Positions 1-10,875 of a DNA stretch of 64,000 nt are shown piece after piece. The notes below the pieces were generated by a model that saw nothing but the letters and a program-made list of their open reading frames with translations, did not search any database and had not been told where the DNA came from. Made by a program: the position numbers and the translations under genes. Source of the DNA: Parapristionchus giblindavisi (taxonomy: Eukaryota; Nematoda; Chromadorea; Rhabditida; Diplogasteridae). Numbering within the stretch: position 1 is the stretch's first letter; each line of letters starts with the position of its first letter. The stretch lies in the NCBI GenBank assembly GCA_943737045.1, contig CALSFV010000318.1, positions 117,501 through 181,500 on the forward strand, read 5' to 3'.

Positions 1-285
1 CTGTAGTGTTGATGTCACCTTTATCGACACGCATCATTTTGATCTCCTTCAGATCACCACTACCATCCATACACACCTCAACATTCTTGCCACATTTGCT
101 GTAGGTTGTATCCTTGTGTCTTCCTCGACCGATATCCGAGTCTCTCCTCTTGATGAGTCAGCCGTACTGCTGCTCAAACTCTCAACTACCATCTGTAGTA
201 GAGCTATCCTCTCATTCATTGAATGAATGACCTCCTTCTGTGATGTAATCAGCTCATTGAGCTCTCGTACTGTCTCTATAGCCAT
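1..285 (-). pseudogene. gag-like N-terminal reading frame of the LTR element, apparently frame-broken
   Basis: An ATG at 285 opens 78 codons on the minus strand, ending at 49. The N-terminal part is rich in Glu, Gln and Ser and can form a coiled coil, as is common at the start of retrotransposon gag proteins. From about base 140 to base 1 a different minus-strand frame is open and looks protein-like (motifs KCGKN and DLKEIKMM), while the first frame degenerates to a hydrophobic tail and stops. This suggests a frameshift, either a mutation or a programmed shift. No zinc knuckle or protease motif is visible. The gag assignment rests mainly on its position after the LTR and leader. Confidence 0.4.
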
Positions 286-504
286 TGTACTGATTGTATT
301 TCGATTGATGACGAAATCACAATTTCAATCGATTGGTGAGTTACTAAGTCTCTTTCAGACTGATTTCACTCCACCATCTCTGCATCACTATCTGTCACTG
401 TCTTGGTCAATTTCACCAGATGATGAAATTACTCGATCAACTTTCCACCGCAAGGATGCAACCACCAAATCAAAATTTGGGCAGAGCCTTCGGCGTACTT
501 CGAT

Positions 505-665
505 CAGACACGTGCCACACCTAGTAGCTATGATCAGTCCGAGCCACACACAGTAGCCTGATCAACTAATTTGCCACACCTAGTAGCTATCAGCCTCTGC
601 CACACCTAGTAGCGCTGATCACACGATTGCCACACCATAGTAGCAGGCCACACCATAGTAGCACA
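505..665 (-). repeat. Short direct repeats in the LTR-element leader
   Basis: The plus strand shows five or six copies of GCCACACC(A)TAGTAGC, spaced 15 to 45 bases apart and partly separated by TGATCA palindromes. They lie between the primer-binding site and the gag-like frame, so they would be in the untranslated leader of the element RNA. A packaging or translation role is possible but is inference. Confidence 0.6.
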
Positions 666-764
666 CACAACAGTTACCACTAGCAAGCTAGCAGCATACA
701 CTTCACAACGAGACAAAGCAAAGAAAATAGTTCGTATACCTTAGACAGAGATATTGTTGTCCTC

Positions 765-782
765 GGTGAACCCTGGTCGCCA
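765..782 (-). other. Putative tRNA primer-binding site of the LTR element
   Basis: Minus-strand TGGCGACCAGGGTTCACC begins two bases after the LTR end. Starting with TGG, the complement of a tRNA CCA end, is the usual form. The priming tRNA was not identified. Confidence 0.6.
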
Positions 783-784
783 GT

Positions 785-1150
785 TGTTATGTATTGCTGT
801 CGGCCCCGATGTCGTGTATTGTAGTGTGAGTGCACAAGGGTTTACTACTTAGGGCTTTATTAGCAGACTAGGGAAATTACAGAATATACAAGGCTAGAGA
901 AGGGCACATCTCGTGCGAGGATCAAGGGAGAACTGATCTAGACTGATTGGGAATCTAGACATAAGAGTGGGCGGGGCCAGACACGAGAGAGCATTAGAGA
1001 TAGAGGTAGAGTGGCGAGAGAGTGCGTGGATCAGAGAGACTGTAGTCTGATCGCGCACGTGCACGTATTTACATGATGACATATTCTAATCAATATGCAT
1101 AGGGAATAGAGATGATCAATGTACATAGGGAATGGGGTATCTACACAACA
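785..1150 (-). repeat. Long terminal repeat, 366 bp
   Basis: The minus strand begins TGTTGTGTAG (from 1150) and ends ATACATAACA (at 785), so the ends are a short imperfect inverted repeat of TG...CA type. A primer-binding-like TGG follows two bases after the end. Bases 1151-1155 (atcac) are the expected right copy of a target-site duplication. The left copy is outside the window. Confidence 0.7.
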
Positions 1151-4100
1151 ATCACTATAATTCTTAATTAGATTCCTTTCGATAAACATTGTTATAAACT
1201 AGTTTTGATCAAGTGAATCAAAAATGTCTTACAAGTCAAAATGAACCCCTGTACGTTATAAAGGCAAAAGGAGGGCGAATCGAGAAGTAATGTTGATTGT
1301 GAAATGTTATGTTATTGTTTAAGAAATAGTATCTTGGGAAGTCAACTTCTTCGGTCAACTCCAAACTGCCTGTCGATCATCTCGGATTTGTGAAATCGGA
1401 TGACGCGCATATGAAGATCAACGTCAGTGTTCTGGTACTGTCGGAAGTAAGAAGAGTTTTTCCCCATGCACATCAGAGTTCTACTCTTGATAAATGTGTT
1501 TTAAATAATAAATAATAATAATAATAAATCTTCTGAACTTGATTTATGCACTACACATTACATAACAGGGAAATTAATGTGGTGTTAAAATCTTTGAAAA
1601 GTAGATGGAAATGTAGTAAAGTAGTAATGGAAAAAGATAAGGGACAAACTCTTACAACGGATGTTGGTAGTAAGAGTTTGTAAAGTACGAAGCTGTGCTA
1701 CTTTTGCAAATACTTTTACAATCACAAAATTCACAGTACTTTTCACTTTTCCATATTCATTTCCAAGATTGTAACACAACATAAATTCTTGAACACCCTG
1801 TATTCAAACTCCTGGATTCATAGATTCAATGAAAATCATTTCGTTACTATTATATTCGGGTACAATTTGCTTTTAAACTTTTCTTTAATGTTCATATGCA
1901 GTTATATTTCACTTTTCCATCCTTGGTTTCAATAAATCGCACATAGGACGCATGGATTCATGTTGTTGATCAATCGATCTGCTGCTAGCTCTTCTATAAC
2001 TGTAAAGTAATCCTCAAAATGCTGACATTAATCTCTAATTTGGCTTCACCATGGTCTTGTTTACATCTGACTATAGGACCATGCCCTACGTAGAGAATCC
2101 GTAATATAATACTGGACATATAATCTTATTTCAATTTCTGGAATGATTAGATTATGCAGAAATGGAGAAATTATTTTGTGCATGTTTGATCATAAAAGTG
2201 CATCCAAGTTTAAAAGACCAAAGAAGGAAATAAAATAAAAATATAGAGATTCAGAAAAGTGACTCATTCAGATGAGCTATGAATACAACAGAGCAACATT
2301 TGCCCTCAAGTATTAACAAATAAATGTTGATTGGAGTAGTTTTATACATTTCTAGTATTGACCGTATAAAATGCACTTGTTTATTTGGTACGAGAGTAGC
2401 CAGCCATAGCCACAATGTGTTTCTGCGTTTAGAGAGACAGCACAAGTGAAAGAGTACGTGGATCAGAGAGAATGAGGTTCAAGAGAGGAAAAAGTGGGAC
2501 GTTGATCGATTTTTCTTTCTCTGTTTAGCAGACAGTAGCAAGGCAATTACACAAGTACATTTATACGGACTATAACATAGATTTTAAGTAATCGGTTTTG
2601 TTATTTGAGATCTTTAGTTTCCACTAACAATAAGTGGTTTAGTGGAGGGGAAAAATAATTGATAAAATAATGACTCTAAAATACTCTAGAAATTGTATTG
2701 GCACAGATTTTTTTTGTTTTTTTCAGATATTTCGACTTTTTCATACAAAGTTAGCTTACTCCAGTGCCGTTACTATGTAGAGCGAGAGAGTATTATCCAG
2801 CGTTTCTTTCTGACAGTGTTCGGAGTAAGCTAACCTTTCTGTATGGTAGTCCAGTTAGACAACCAATCTCTGAGAGATTTTGATTTGAGTGTATGTACTG
2901 AAAAAAAAGACATATGTAGAAATACTGGAACAAGCGCAGAATAATTTTACAAAAAGATTGTGCTCTGGAAGAATATGTCGAGTACACGCAATACAAAACT
3001 CGGTCTGGATATCCTCGAGAAACGCAGGATCTGGCATTAAAATGTTTATCAAACCACTTAGTGGAAACTAAAGATCTCTAATAACAAAACCGATTACTTA
3101 AAATCTATGTTATAGTCCGTATAAATGTACTTGTGTAATTGCCTTGCTACTGTCTGCTAAACAGAGAAAGAAAAATCGATCAACGTCCCACTTTTTCCTC
3201 TCTTGAACCTCATTCTCTCTGATCCACGTACTCTTTCACTTGTGCTGTCTCTCTAAACGCAGAAACACATTGTGGCTATGGCTGGCTACTCTCGTACCAA
3301 ATAAACAAGTGCATTTTATACGGTCAATACTAGAAATGTATAAAACTACTCCAATCAACATTTATTTGTTAATACTTGAGGGCAAATGTTGCTCTGTTGT
3401 ATTCATAGCTCATCTGAATGAGTCACTTTTCTGAATCTCTATATTTTTATTTTATTTCCTTCTTTGGTCTTTTAAACTTGGATGCACTTTTATGATCAAA
3501 CATGCACAAAATAATTTCTCCATTTCTGCATAATCTAATCATTCCAGAAATTGAAATAAGATTATATGTGCAGTATTATATTACGGATTCTCTACGTAGG
3601 ACATGGTCCTATAGTCAGATGTAAACAAGACCATGGTGAAGCCAAATTAGAGATTAATGTCAGCATTTTGAGGATTACTTTACAGTTATAGAAGAGCTAG
3701 CAGCAGATCGATTGATCAACAACATGAATCCATGCGTCCTATGTGCGATTTATTGAAACCAAGGATGGAAAAGTGAAATATAACTGCATATGAACATTAA
3801 AGAAAAGTTTAAAAGCAAATTGTACCCGAATATAATAGTAACGAAATGATTTTCATTGAATCTATGAATCCAGGAGTTTGAATACAGGGTGTTCAAGAAT
3901 TTATGTTGTGTTACAATCTTGGAAATGAATATGGAAAAGTGAAAAGTACTGTGAATTTTGTGATTGTAAAAGTATTTGCAAAAGTAGCACAGCTTCGTAC
4001 TTTACAAACTCTTACTACCAACATCCGTTGTAAGAGTTTGTCCCTTATCTTTTTCCATTACTACTTTACTACATTTCCATCTACTTTTCAAAGATTTTAA

Positions 4101-4338
4101 CACCACATTAATTTCCCTGTTATGTAATGTGTAGTGCATAAATCAAGTTCAGAAGATACTATTTCTTAAACAATAACATAACATTTCACAATCAACATTT
4201 AGTTCTCGATTCGCCCTCCTTTTGCCTTTATAACGTACAGGGGTTCATTTTGACTTGTAAGACATTTTTGATTCACTTGATCAAAACTAGTTTATAACAA
4301 TGTTTATCGAAAGGAATCTAATTAAGAATTATAGTGAT
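1151..4338. repeat. Large near-perfect inverted repeat (palindrome), arms about 1.28 kb
   Basis: The left arm (1151-2626) and right arm (3059-4338) are reverse complements with only scattered differences. Minus-strand ORFs at 2251-2445 and 1585-1782 have exact plus-strand twins at 3240-3434 and 3903-4100. Once a 197-base insertion in the left arm is removed, the arms measure 1279 and 1280 bases. The 432-base spacer holds a smaller inverted repeat (2749-2766 with 2819-2834, GTTAGCTTACTCC type). The short ORFs in the arms show no recognisable protein. The left arm stops exactly where the LTR begins, so it may continue beyond that insertion. Confidence 0.9.
1336..1532 (+). mobile_element. SINE-like retroposed insertion in the left palindrome arm, about 197 bp
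   Basis: This sequence is missing from the right arm, which reads straight across the site. It is flanked by a 5-base duplication, ATCTT (1331-1335 and 1528-1532), and ends in an AT-rich TAA-repeat tail (about 1503-1527). A short body, a simple-sequence tail and a target duplication fit a SINE or other non-LTR-mobilised RNA. No clear Pol III B box was seen, so the source RNA is unknown. Confidence 0.55.
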
Positions 4339-5518
4339 CCAATATTTTTATTCGGAATTTTAATCTTCAACTATCATAAGTGCATTTTAATTTTTGGAAG
4401 TAAACCCCCTAGCATCTCGAAACAAATTTCAACATTTCACACACATTATTTTTCAAGCGTAATTTCTTAATACATTACTTTCAAGTCTGTTAATTTCATC
4501 ACTTCTTAGGTATTCTCAAAATCTCCGATCATTTGGTTTTCCTCTTTTATCGTATTCTCCAATGATTTCCCAATCCCTCATCCGATATCACTACAGTGAC
4601 GGATATCCTTCGCTTCTTCCCATTTGTTGCCACTTCCACTCTTCTTCTTTTATGTTCGAATAATATATAAAATAAATAAATAATTGGTTGTATCTCATAT
4701 TGATGACGATATATCAAAGCTAGACTATAGTCAATAGTTCCTCAATCATCTCATCATATTTCATTGTGCGCATTGGTTTCTTCGTTTTCATTTTGAAACT
4801 TAGCATGGACTACAACATAGTATAGATAGGATTATATAATACTACACGTATAGATGACGATCATAATTTGGGATTATGCTCCTGGTGAAATGAGAAAATG
4901 GGAAGATGTGTTAGTTATAAGATATTTTGATATTCGAATGTCAACAGATGTATCACGATGCAATTTGTGCCAGGCACGAAAAGAGATTATCCATAGTGGT
5001 GCCAGGATACAATAATATTATATATTACGTGTATGATATATATTACAATAGGCTACTTCATTATGATGCAAAGATATTAAACGATACAAAAAGATATTCT
5101 ATGAACTATTGATCGACATAATGATAATGTACTTTACATAATCAATGCTACTCTCATACAGTAGCAATTTCATTTTTTCGAGAATTGTATATTCTTCTAC
5201 ATTATTCCTTACATCACTTTGATTTCCTATTTTTCATTGATTACAATTCAATATATTCCATTAGCCAATTTGTTATTCAACTATGAGCTTTTAGACACCT
5301 TTGCTATAAGGTTTGTGCTAAAGTCGTGGGTCATTTGCATTTCACAGATTGGAATATTGCGGCGTGGACATCGATGTTGGGAACAAAGTTGAAAATCCTG
5401 AGAGTGCATCTGAAAACTCTAAGAGGTTACGATAGCTATGCACTATTGATCGATGATTACTTTCTACAGTATCCCTATCACAGCGAGTCGAGAACGGTTA
5501 TGATAAGATAGAGAAAGA

Positions 5519-5521
<3 letters not shown>
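4339..5521. other. AT-rich stretch with no supported gene
   Basis: Only short ORFs without recognisable motifs occur here (for example at 4927-5112 and 5326-5511). No RNA gene or inverted repeat was seen. Confidence 0.5.

Positions 5522-5614
<93 letters not shown>
5522..5614. repeat. (AG)n microsatellite
   Basis: An uninterrupted GA dinucleotide run of about 93 bases. Its complement gives an artefactual Ser-Leu ORF. Confidence 0.98.
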
Positions 5615-5615
<1 letters not shown>

Positions 5616-5909
5616 AAAAGTGAGTGAGTGCAGATTGTTAGTCCACCATTGTTGTGCACCATAGCACATTACTTTTTTGGCATTTTGCCAAGATTTCAAT
5701 AACAACTGTAAATAAATTAGAGAAACGCAGCCCTATGGTCATCCCATCCCGACCCAACCAATCCACATCCAATGCATATCCCACACCATTCGTTCTCTTT
5801 TGCGATTCATATTTGTGACAAAGAAGAAAAGTTGTTAACAGAACTCATTTATCAGTGCATAAAATAATACATCATCAGCAACTATGATATATTTCACAAC
5901 GATGAAATT

Positions 5910-6041
5910 GAGGTAAACGATAGGGTGGAGGTAGCTATAATTGGAATTGAGGTAGACGATGTATAGGGTGGAGGTAGCTATAATTGGAATTGAGGTAGAC
6001 GATGTATAGGGTGGAGGTAGTTATAATTGGAATTGAGGTAG
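5910..6041. repeat. 43-bp tandem repeat, about three copies
   Basis: The unit begins GAGGTAGACGATGTATAGGG and ends AATTGGAATT. The first copy lacks four bases (39 bp), two near-identical copies follow, and a 7-base start of a fourth ends the array. Confidence 0.9.
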
Positions 6042-6094
6042 AATCAATTGTAGATATAGTAATGGAGAATAGAGGGGAGATTACTGTAGCATCA

Positions 6095-6298
6095 TCATTG
6101 GGTATTTCCATTGTAGATTGTAGAGGGTAGAGCGGGAATTGCTCCTCCCATACGATTGTCGACTAAAGGACGAAAGTCCTCATTGGACTCTTTTTTGTCT
6201 CCTCCAATAATGGAGATATTGAGAGATTGACTAGAGGAGTGATACCACCACTCCATGAATTCCTCTGAGTAGACAACCTCTCCAGCAACAAAAGCCAT
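6095..6298 (-). CDS. Possible small gene or exon, 67 residues, unrecognised
   Basis: The ATG at 6298 follows a TTATTCAAG sequence that could be a splice or trans-splice acceptor. The frame is open for 67 codons and ends TGA. Composition is balanced, with two adjacent Trp (EWWYHSS) and an acidic/basic middle (GGDKKESNED), unlike the low-complexity ORFs nearby. There are no signal peptide, membrane segment or known motif. It could also be one exon of a longer gene, or chance. Confidence 0.3.
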   Translation of the reverse strand: MAFVAGEVVYSEEFMEWWYHSSSQSLNISIIGGDKKESNEDFRPLVDNRMGGAIPALPSTIYNGNTQ

Positions 6299-8810
6299 CT
6301 TGAATAATAATCAAGTCGAATGGCTATGATTTCTAACTAAGAAAATGGAACTTTATATGGTGTCCGTCAATAGAAATGGGCGGAGCTACTAGTTGCGTTA
6401 GAGAAATGGGCGGAGTTACTAATTGAGGGATTGTTGACTCCGCCCATATGATGCGTCAAGGAAGTAGCAAAGATCAATGTTTACATATTGTTTCATGCAA
6501 AACATGGCAAGATATCGAATGAACTCACTATCAGACTACATGGGTTTAAAAGGGCAAATAAAGTGCAGAATGTACTGACAGATACCTACAAACTAGACTA
6601 GATGACTAGATAAAGACTAGAGACTAGATAAACTAGATGTTTTTCAAAGTATTTTCTTAACGACTTTTTACCTTCATTTTATTTTTCTTTGATATCTTTA
6701 GATATATTATGTGCTGTTGTAGTTGATTAAGATAATTACATTGATTTCGCATTTATTTGTCTATGATTAGTATTGGCATGTTTAGTTTGCATCCTCATTA
6801 TTGATCATTTCTATATTTGTAAATTCTCAGACAACTCCGTTTCTGAAAACGAGGTGAAAGGAAACATTGATCACTAAATGTGCTCCGACATAAATAATAG
6901 CTTCTTTTCAAAAAGACTAAGAAATTAAAATACGAATTATAATGCGCATTGATGCATTATGATAAATATCACAAGACAACTGCAATTTTTATTTTCAAAA
7001 GATTCAAAACAAATTATTCGGGCGCATTGAAATTATTGATCATATAAACATTTTTACATAACTATAATATCTTTGTGATTTAGTATATTATACATTCAAA
7101 GATACAAAGTAAGAAGTATGGATTTTAATCGCTGGGTCATAAATTTGCAATTTAATGTCTTTTATCAAGTACTGAACCATTTGGGAAGGAATGGTTGCCA
7201 CTAAACGACTGATTTGTCTGGGCGTGCTGAGCTCCCATACAAGGAGTACTGATCTTGCACTGCGACGGGACCACTTCCTATCCTGTAATCAATGCTATTG
7301 TCATTTCTGTAGGCATAGAGGCAAATTGTACTAACTTATCATTAAATTGTGCATGCGTGAAATTACTTTCTTGGTTCGACATCGCCTTCATAAATCTTTT
7401 TTGTTTCTAAATGTGAGATTTATCTTCTTTTAACAGAAAATAACAAGTGAAATTCAACAACTAAGAAAAACTGTTATTTTCGCTCATTGTTTGAAAAATT
7501 GTAAACAAAGATCGAAGATCAAAATGCAAAGATCAACGATCAAAATATAAAGATAAAAAATCAGACTTCAGCGATAGAGTAAAAACTTTTGTGAACATCT
7601 CTAACATCTAACTTTGACTTAACCAACTCTAACTTTGAAAATACGAGATTTCATCAAAAGAGACGAAGGGGTGAGAGATCGTAGAGAGAAATCGCAATTT
7701 TAAGCGTACGAAATGCAACCGAGCGGACATCAGCAGAATCTTTGCTGCGGGTCTGAAAAGTATCAGAAGTAAACCAAAATAGGAGAAATAAATATTTGAT
7801 ACATTGCAAAGCTGCCTGCGGAGGAACCATAATTTTAGAAGACCTGCCTCTGAACGTAATGGTTTCAAAACCAGTTCCCCCATTCACTTGTAACACATTG
7901 TTGCGTTTTTATTATATTCTAAAAGCTAATAGTTACTACTAACAAGGGAAGCACCAGTTGCGACGGAAACGATTCTGAAAGGGACCCATATGGGTAGTTA
8001 GGGTTGAGGGGGGGGGGGGGACCGACAAATCTGTTTTCAAAAGCTGCACCGCCCGCGGACCTACTAATCGATAATTTCGATTAGTGATTGTCCACCACCC
8101 TCCAGAAATCCCTGCCCCAAGGCCTACATATTCGGAAAAGGCAGCGATTATCCATGTGGATGAAAGGAAGAAGGATGCACTCTTTGTCCCGTTCTGCTCT
8201 GCTTCGAATGTTTCTGGAGAACTTGCACCAATGCTGATTATTTAGGGACACATTGTCGAATCTTTCAGGAAGTTCTCTGAAGTATGATCTTTGATCTTTA
8301 GATGCGCAATTTGTTTTAATGTAATTTAATAGGAAGTATGTAACTGTGAAACAGAACACATCACAAGAGTTGTTGACTGTAAGAGTAAGTTCAGGACTGG
8401 ACTCTAGCGTTGCTGGACCATCCTCACTTCTTCAATTTCTTCCTTCAACCCCCCTCCAGAGCTATCTTCCTCGTCAAAAATACTGTACGATGTGGTTCTT
8501 CATGATCCTTGAGATGGAGAACCACCACATCTCCGATATCCAAACCTCGAGATTTCTTCTTCCCAACCCCGAGTAAAAACCATCCCATCCCTGACCAAAA
8601 CCCCAAACATAACCGACATAACCCTAAGTTTAACTTGCCACAAAGGGTAACGAGTACGAAGTGACACCCCGAGCTTATTTGATAATGAACTTAAATAGCG
8701 TGTCGTATTCCTATAACGCCTTACCTCATGCTTATATTTGCATTAGTTATTCATCCTTGTCTCTGTTCACCAGAGAATTTCATAGTTTTGTTCCTATGGA
8801 TATGCTCTAT
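6299..8810. other. Stretch without a confident gene; degraded coding-like fragments
   Basis: Minus-strand coding-like pieces occur but no gene can be assembled. At 7090-7285 a frame after a TTACAG acceptor is open for about 65 codons and includes LVATIPSQMVQYLI, which faintly recalls the C-terminal end of Tc1-type transposases. At 7790-7896 (motif FRGRSSKIMVPPQAA) and 8081-8300 there are longer open frames with reasonable composition. A 13-base G run lies at 8008-8020. These may be decayed transposon or gene remnants. Confidence 0.3.
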
Positions 8811-9189
8811 CGGCAGTATGACATTTTGGAACTGCCGTTGTGGAACGAGGACAATTTGGAACCGTACAAATAGGAACGATGCCGAATTAGAACGAGACAC
8901 TTTGGAACTAGACATTTTGGAACTCTCCCGTTTTGGAACTCCCCCATTTTGGAACTCTCCCATTTTGGAACCGGGACATTTTGGAACTCGGCCATTTTGG
9001 AACTCGGCCGTTTTGGAACCGGGACATTTTGGAACTCGGTCGTTTTGGAACCGGGACATTTTGGAACTCGGCCGTTTTGGAACCGGGACATTTTGGAACT
9101 CGGCCATTTTGGAACTCGGCCGTTTTGGAACCGGGACATTTTGGAACTCGGCCGTTTTGGAACCGGGACATTTTAGTATTTCCCGTTTT
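8811..9189 (+). repeat. Left minisatellite terminal repeat of the 8811-10525 element
   Basis: Alternating units TTTTGGAACCGGGACA and TTTTGGAACTCGGCCG make a higher-order repeat of about 32 bp. The outer units are more diverged (ACTGCCGTTGTGGAACGAGG). The array is open in several frames and yields repetitive ORFs in both strands, which are not treated as genes. Confidence 0.9.
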
Positions 9190-10163
9190 GCTTTTCACTT
9201 TTTGCTACTTTTTTCTCTTTTCTGTAAAACATATCAAAGGTTATACGAACATTTTCGTGAACAAACGTGAAACAGAAAGATGGCAAAAGATATTCTGCAT
9301 ACTGTGTACAAAATGTTTTTACCTAATTGCGCGTATTGATTGATAGAATCACAAACAAATAACTGCTTGAGCTTCAGGCAAAGGCACGCTTTTTTTAAAT
9401 TGTAAGTTTCAGAAACGGATATAGAACCCGCGACAATCTAGTATCAAATCAGCGGGTTTGCCACTACAATATGGGGTGGGCAAGAGTGCACTGACATTTT
9501 TGCATATCATTTGTACTAAAGGATTGCATAAACATTCGCGAGTCTCCATCTCCATCTTCAATGTATGCGAAAATCAACGAAATGGGATTCAAGCCAAATC
9601 CTTGTTTATTTTTACAGTCTCTCGGACTGTAAAACACTGCCGTAGAATATAGAGTCTTACCACAACTCTTCAAAGGACAAGCAAACCAAACTACCTTTCT
9701 AGCCAGAAGAAATAACTTATGTTTGCTTCAACATAGGCAACATAGTTCAATCTTCGCCGTGATTTGAACGTTTTTCAGAAATAAAGTATATTTAGGAGAG
9801 AAAAATCCGTCTAAAAATGCGGAATGACGCTACATTTTGCAAATGAATGTAGAATGAGCAAAAGTAACTTTGGCGCGATGTATGACCAAACTAAATTCCA
9901 CGGTTTTGTTATCACGGTTACAGGGGATGCTCATATTTACTAGGATTTAGCTTTAATCACATTCCGGGGACTTTCGGATGACTTTTCAGTATGTCTAACA
10001 ATTAAACAAGCAAGAAATATTTTTTAAACGATACTATTCATTGTGTGGAAAAAAAACTGATGAAAACCTGAGAATTGCGCAAATAATGAATGCATTCAAA
10101 AAAAGTTGGTTCCAAGGGTATGTTAAAGAGCGAAAAAGTGTATCAATCGATAAAAATTGAAAA

Positions 10164-10525
10164 AAACGGGGAGTACCAAAATGTCCCGGTTCCAAAATGT
10201 CCCGGTTCCAAAACGGCCGAGTTCCAAAACGGCAGAGTTCCAAAATGTCCCGGTTCCAAAACGGCCGAGTTCCAAAATGTCCCGGTTCCAAAACGGCCGA
10301 GTTCCAAAATATCCCGGTTCCAAAACGGCCGAGTTCCAAAATGTCCCGGTTCCAAAACGGCCGAGTTCCAAAATGTCCCGGTTCTAAAATGGGGTAGTTC
10401 CAAAATGTCTGGTTCCATAACGGCATGGTTCCTATTCGGCATAGTTCCAAAATGTCTTGTTCCTATTCGTCCAGTTCCAAAATGTCCTCGTTCCACAACG
10501 GCAGTTCCAAAATGTCATACTGCCG
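10164..10525 (-). repeat. Right minisatellite terminal repeat of the 8811-10525 element
   Basis: Same units as the left array in reverse complement (CCAAAATGTCCCGGTT, CCAAAACGGCCGAGTT). The order of variant units at the outer end mirrors the left array, so the two arms were copied or homogenised as inverted repeats rather than expanded independently. Confidence 0.9.
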
Positions 10526-10531
10526 CTCTAT

Positions 10532-10875
10532 CTCCCGCTTCTTATTTTATGTAATTAAATTAATAATATTGGTAGATGTACAAGAATAAGTATGCATGCA
10601 CTTTAAATGTGATTTTTTAAATAAATAAATTAGCTAATAGTTTGGTGTTGTTGTAATCACATTGTTCACATTTTTTAAGCTCGTCACAATTGTATATAAG
10701 CTATGGGTTAAGGTAAAGACTGAATCATCTGTGTGCCGACAATCCTCATTATCATCTCAAATAATGATGGTGTCATTTGTATTATACATAAACTATACGC
10801 ATATCTATAATTTGAACATTATTTATACAATGTTTAGTCCACAATTCAGCACATTTCTTCCGGAGACACGATAGT
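10532..10875. other. Intergenic stretch, nothing recognised
   Basis: AT-rich sequence between the transposon-like element and the 3' end of the minus-strand saposin-like gene. It includes AATAAA-like words but no supported gene. Confidence 0.5.

Larger units (their letters stand above)
1..1150 (-). mobile_element. 5' end of an LTR retrotransposon, running off the left edge
   Basis: On the minus strand the order is LTR (1150-785), a primer-binding-site-like TGGCGACCAGGG sequence two bases inside the LTR edge, a 500-base leader with short repeats, then a gag-like reading frame (from 285). The other LTR and the pol region would lie left of base 1. The family (Gypsy or BEL/Pao) cannot be decided because no reverse transcriptase or integrase is in view. 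The right edge of the LTR touches the outer end of the 1151-4338 palindrome. Confidence 0.72.
8811..10525. mobile_element. Non-autonomous transposon-like element with minisatellite terminal inverted repeats, 1715 bp
   Basis: The ends are exact inverted copies (CGGCAGTATGACATTTTGGA at 8811, its complement ending at 10525). They are flanked by the direct repeat CTCTAT (8805-8810 and 10526-10531), which looks like a 6-7 bp target-site duplication. Both terminal repeats, of about 350-380 bp, consist of tandem 15-17 bp units in opposite orientation. The middle (about 9190-10163) has no substantial ORF, so any transposase would act in trans. The superfamily cannot be assigned from the ends alone. 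Confidence 0.75.

Noticed and set aside
2251..4100. Paired 64- and 65-residue ORFs in the palindrome arms
   Set aside because: Exact duplication explains their identity. They lack recognisable motifs, and nothing else supports coding.
5478..5705. Ser-Leu-rich ORF
   Set aside because: Translation of the (AG)n microsatellite complement.
8811..9189. CRISPR-like look of the spaced repeats
   Set aside because: The units are contiguous with no unique spacers, and the context is eukaryotic.
8728..9343. Repetitive ORFs (FWNRDILELGHFGT and similar) on both strands, also at 10034-10554
   Set aside because: They are translations of the minisatellite terminal repeats. Multiple frames on both strands are open at once, as expected for a 15-17 bp repeat without stops.
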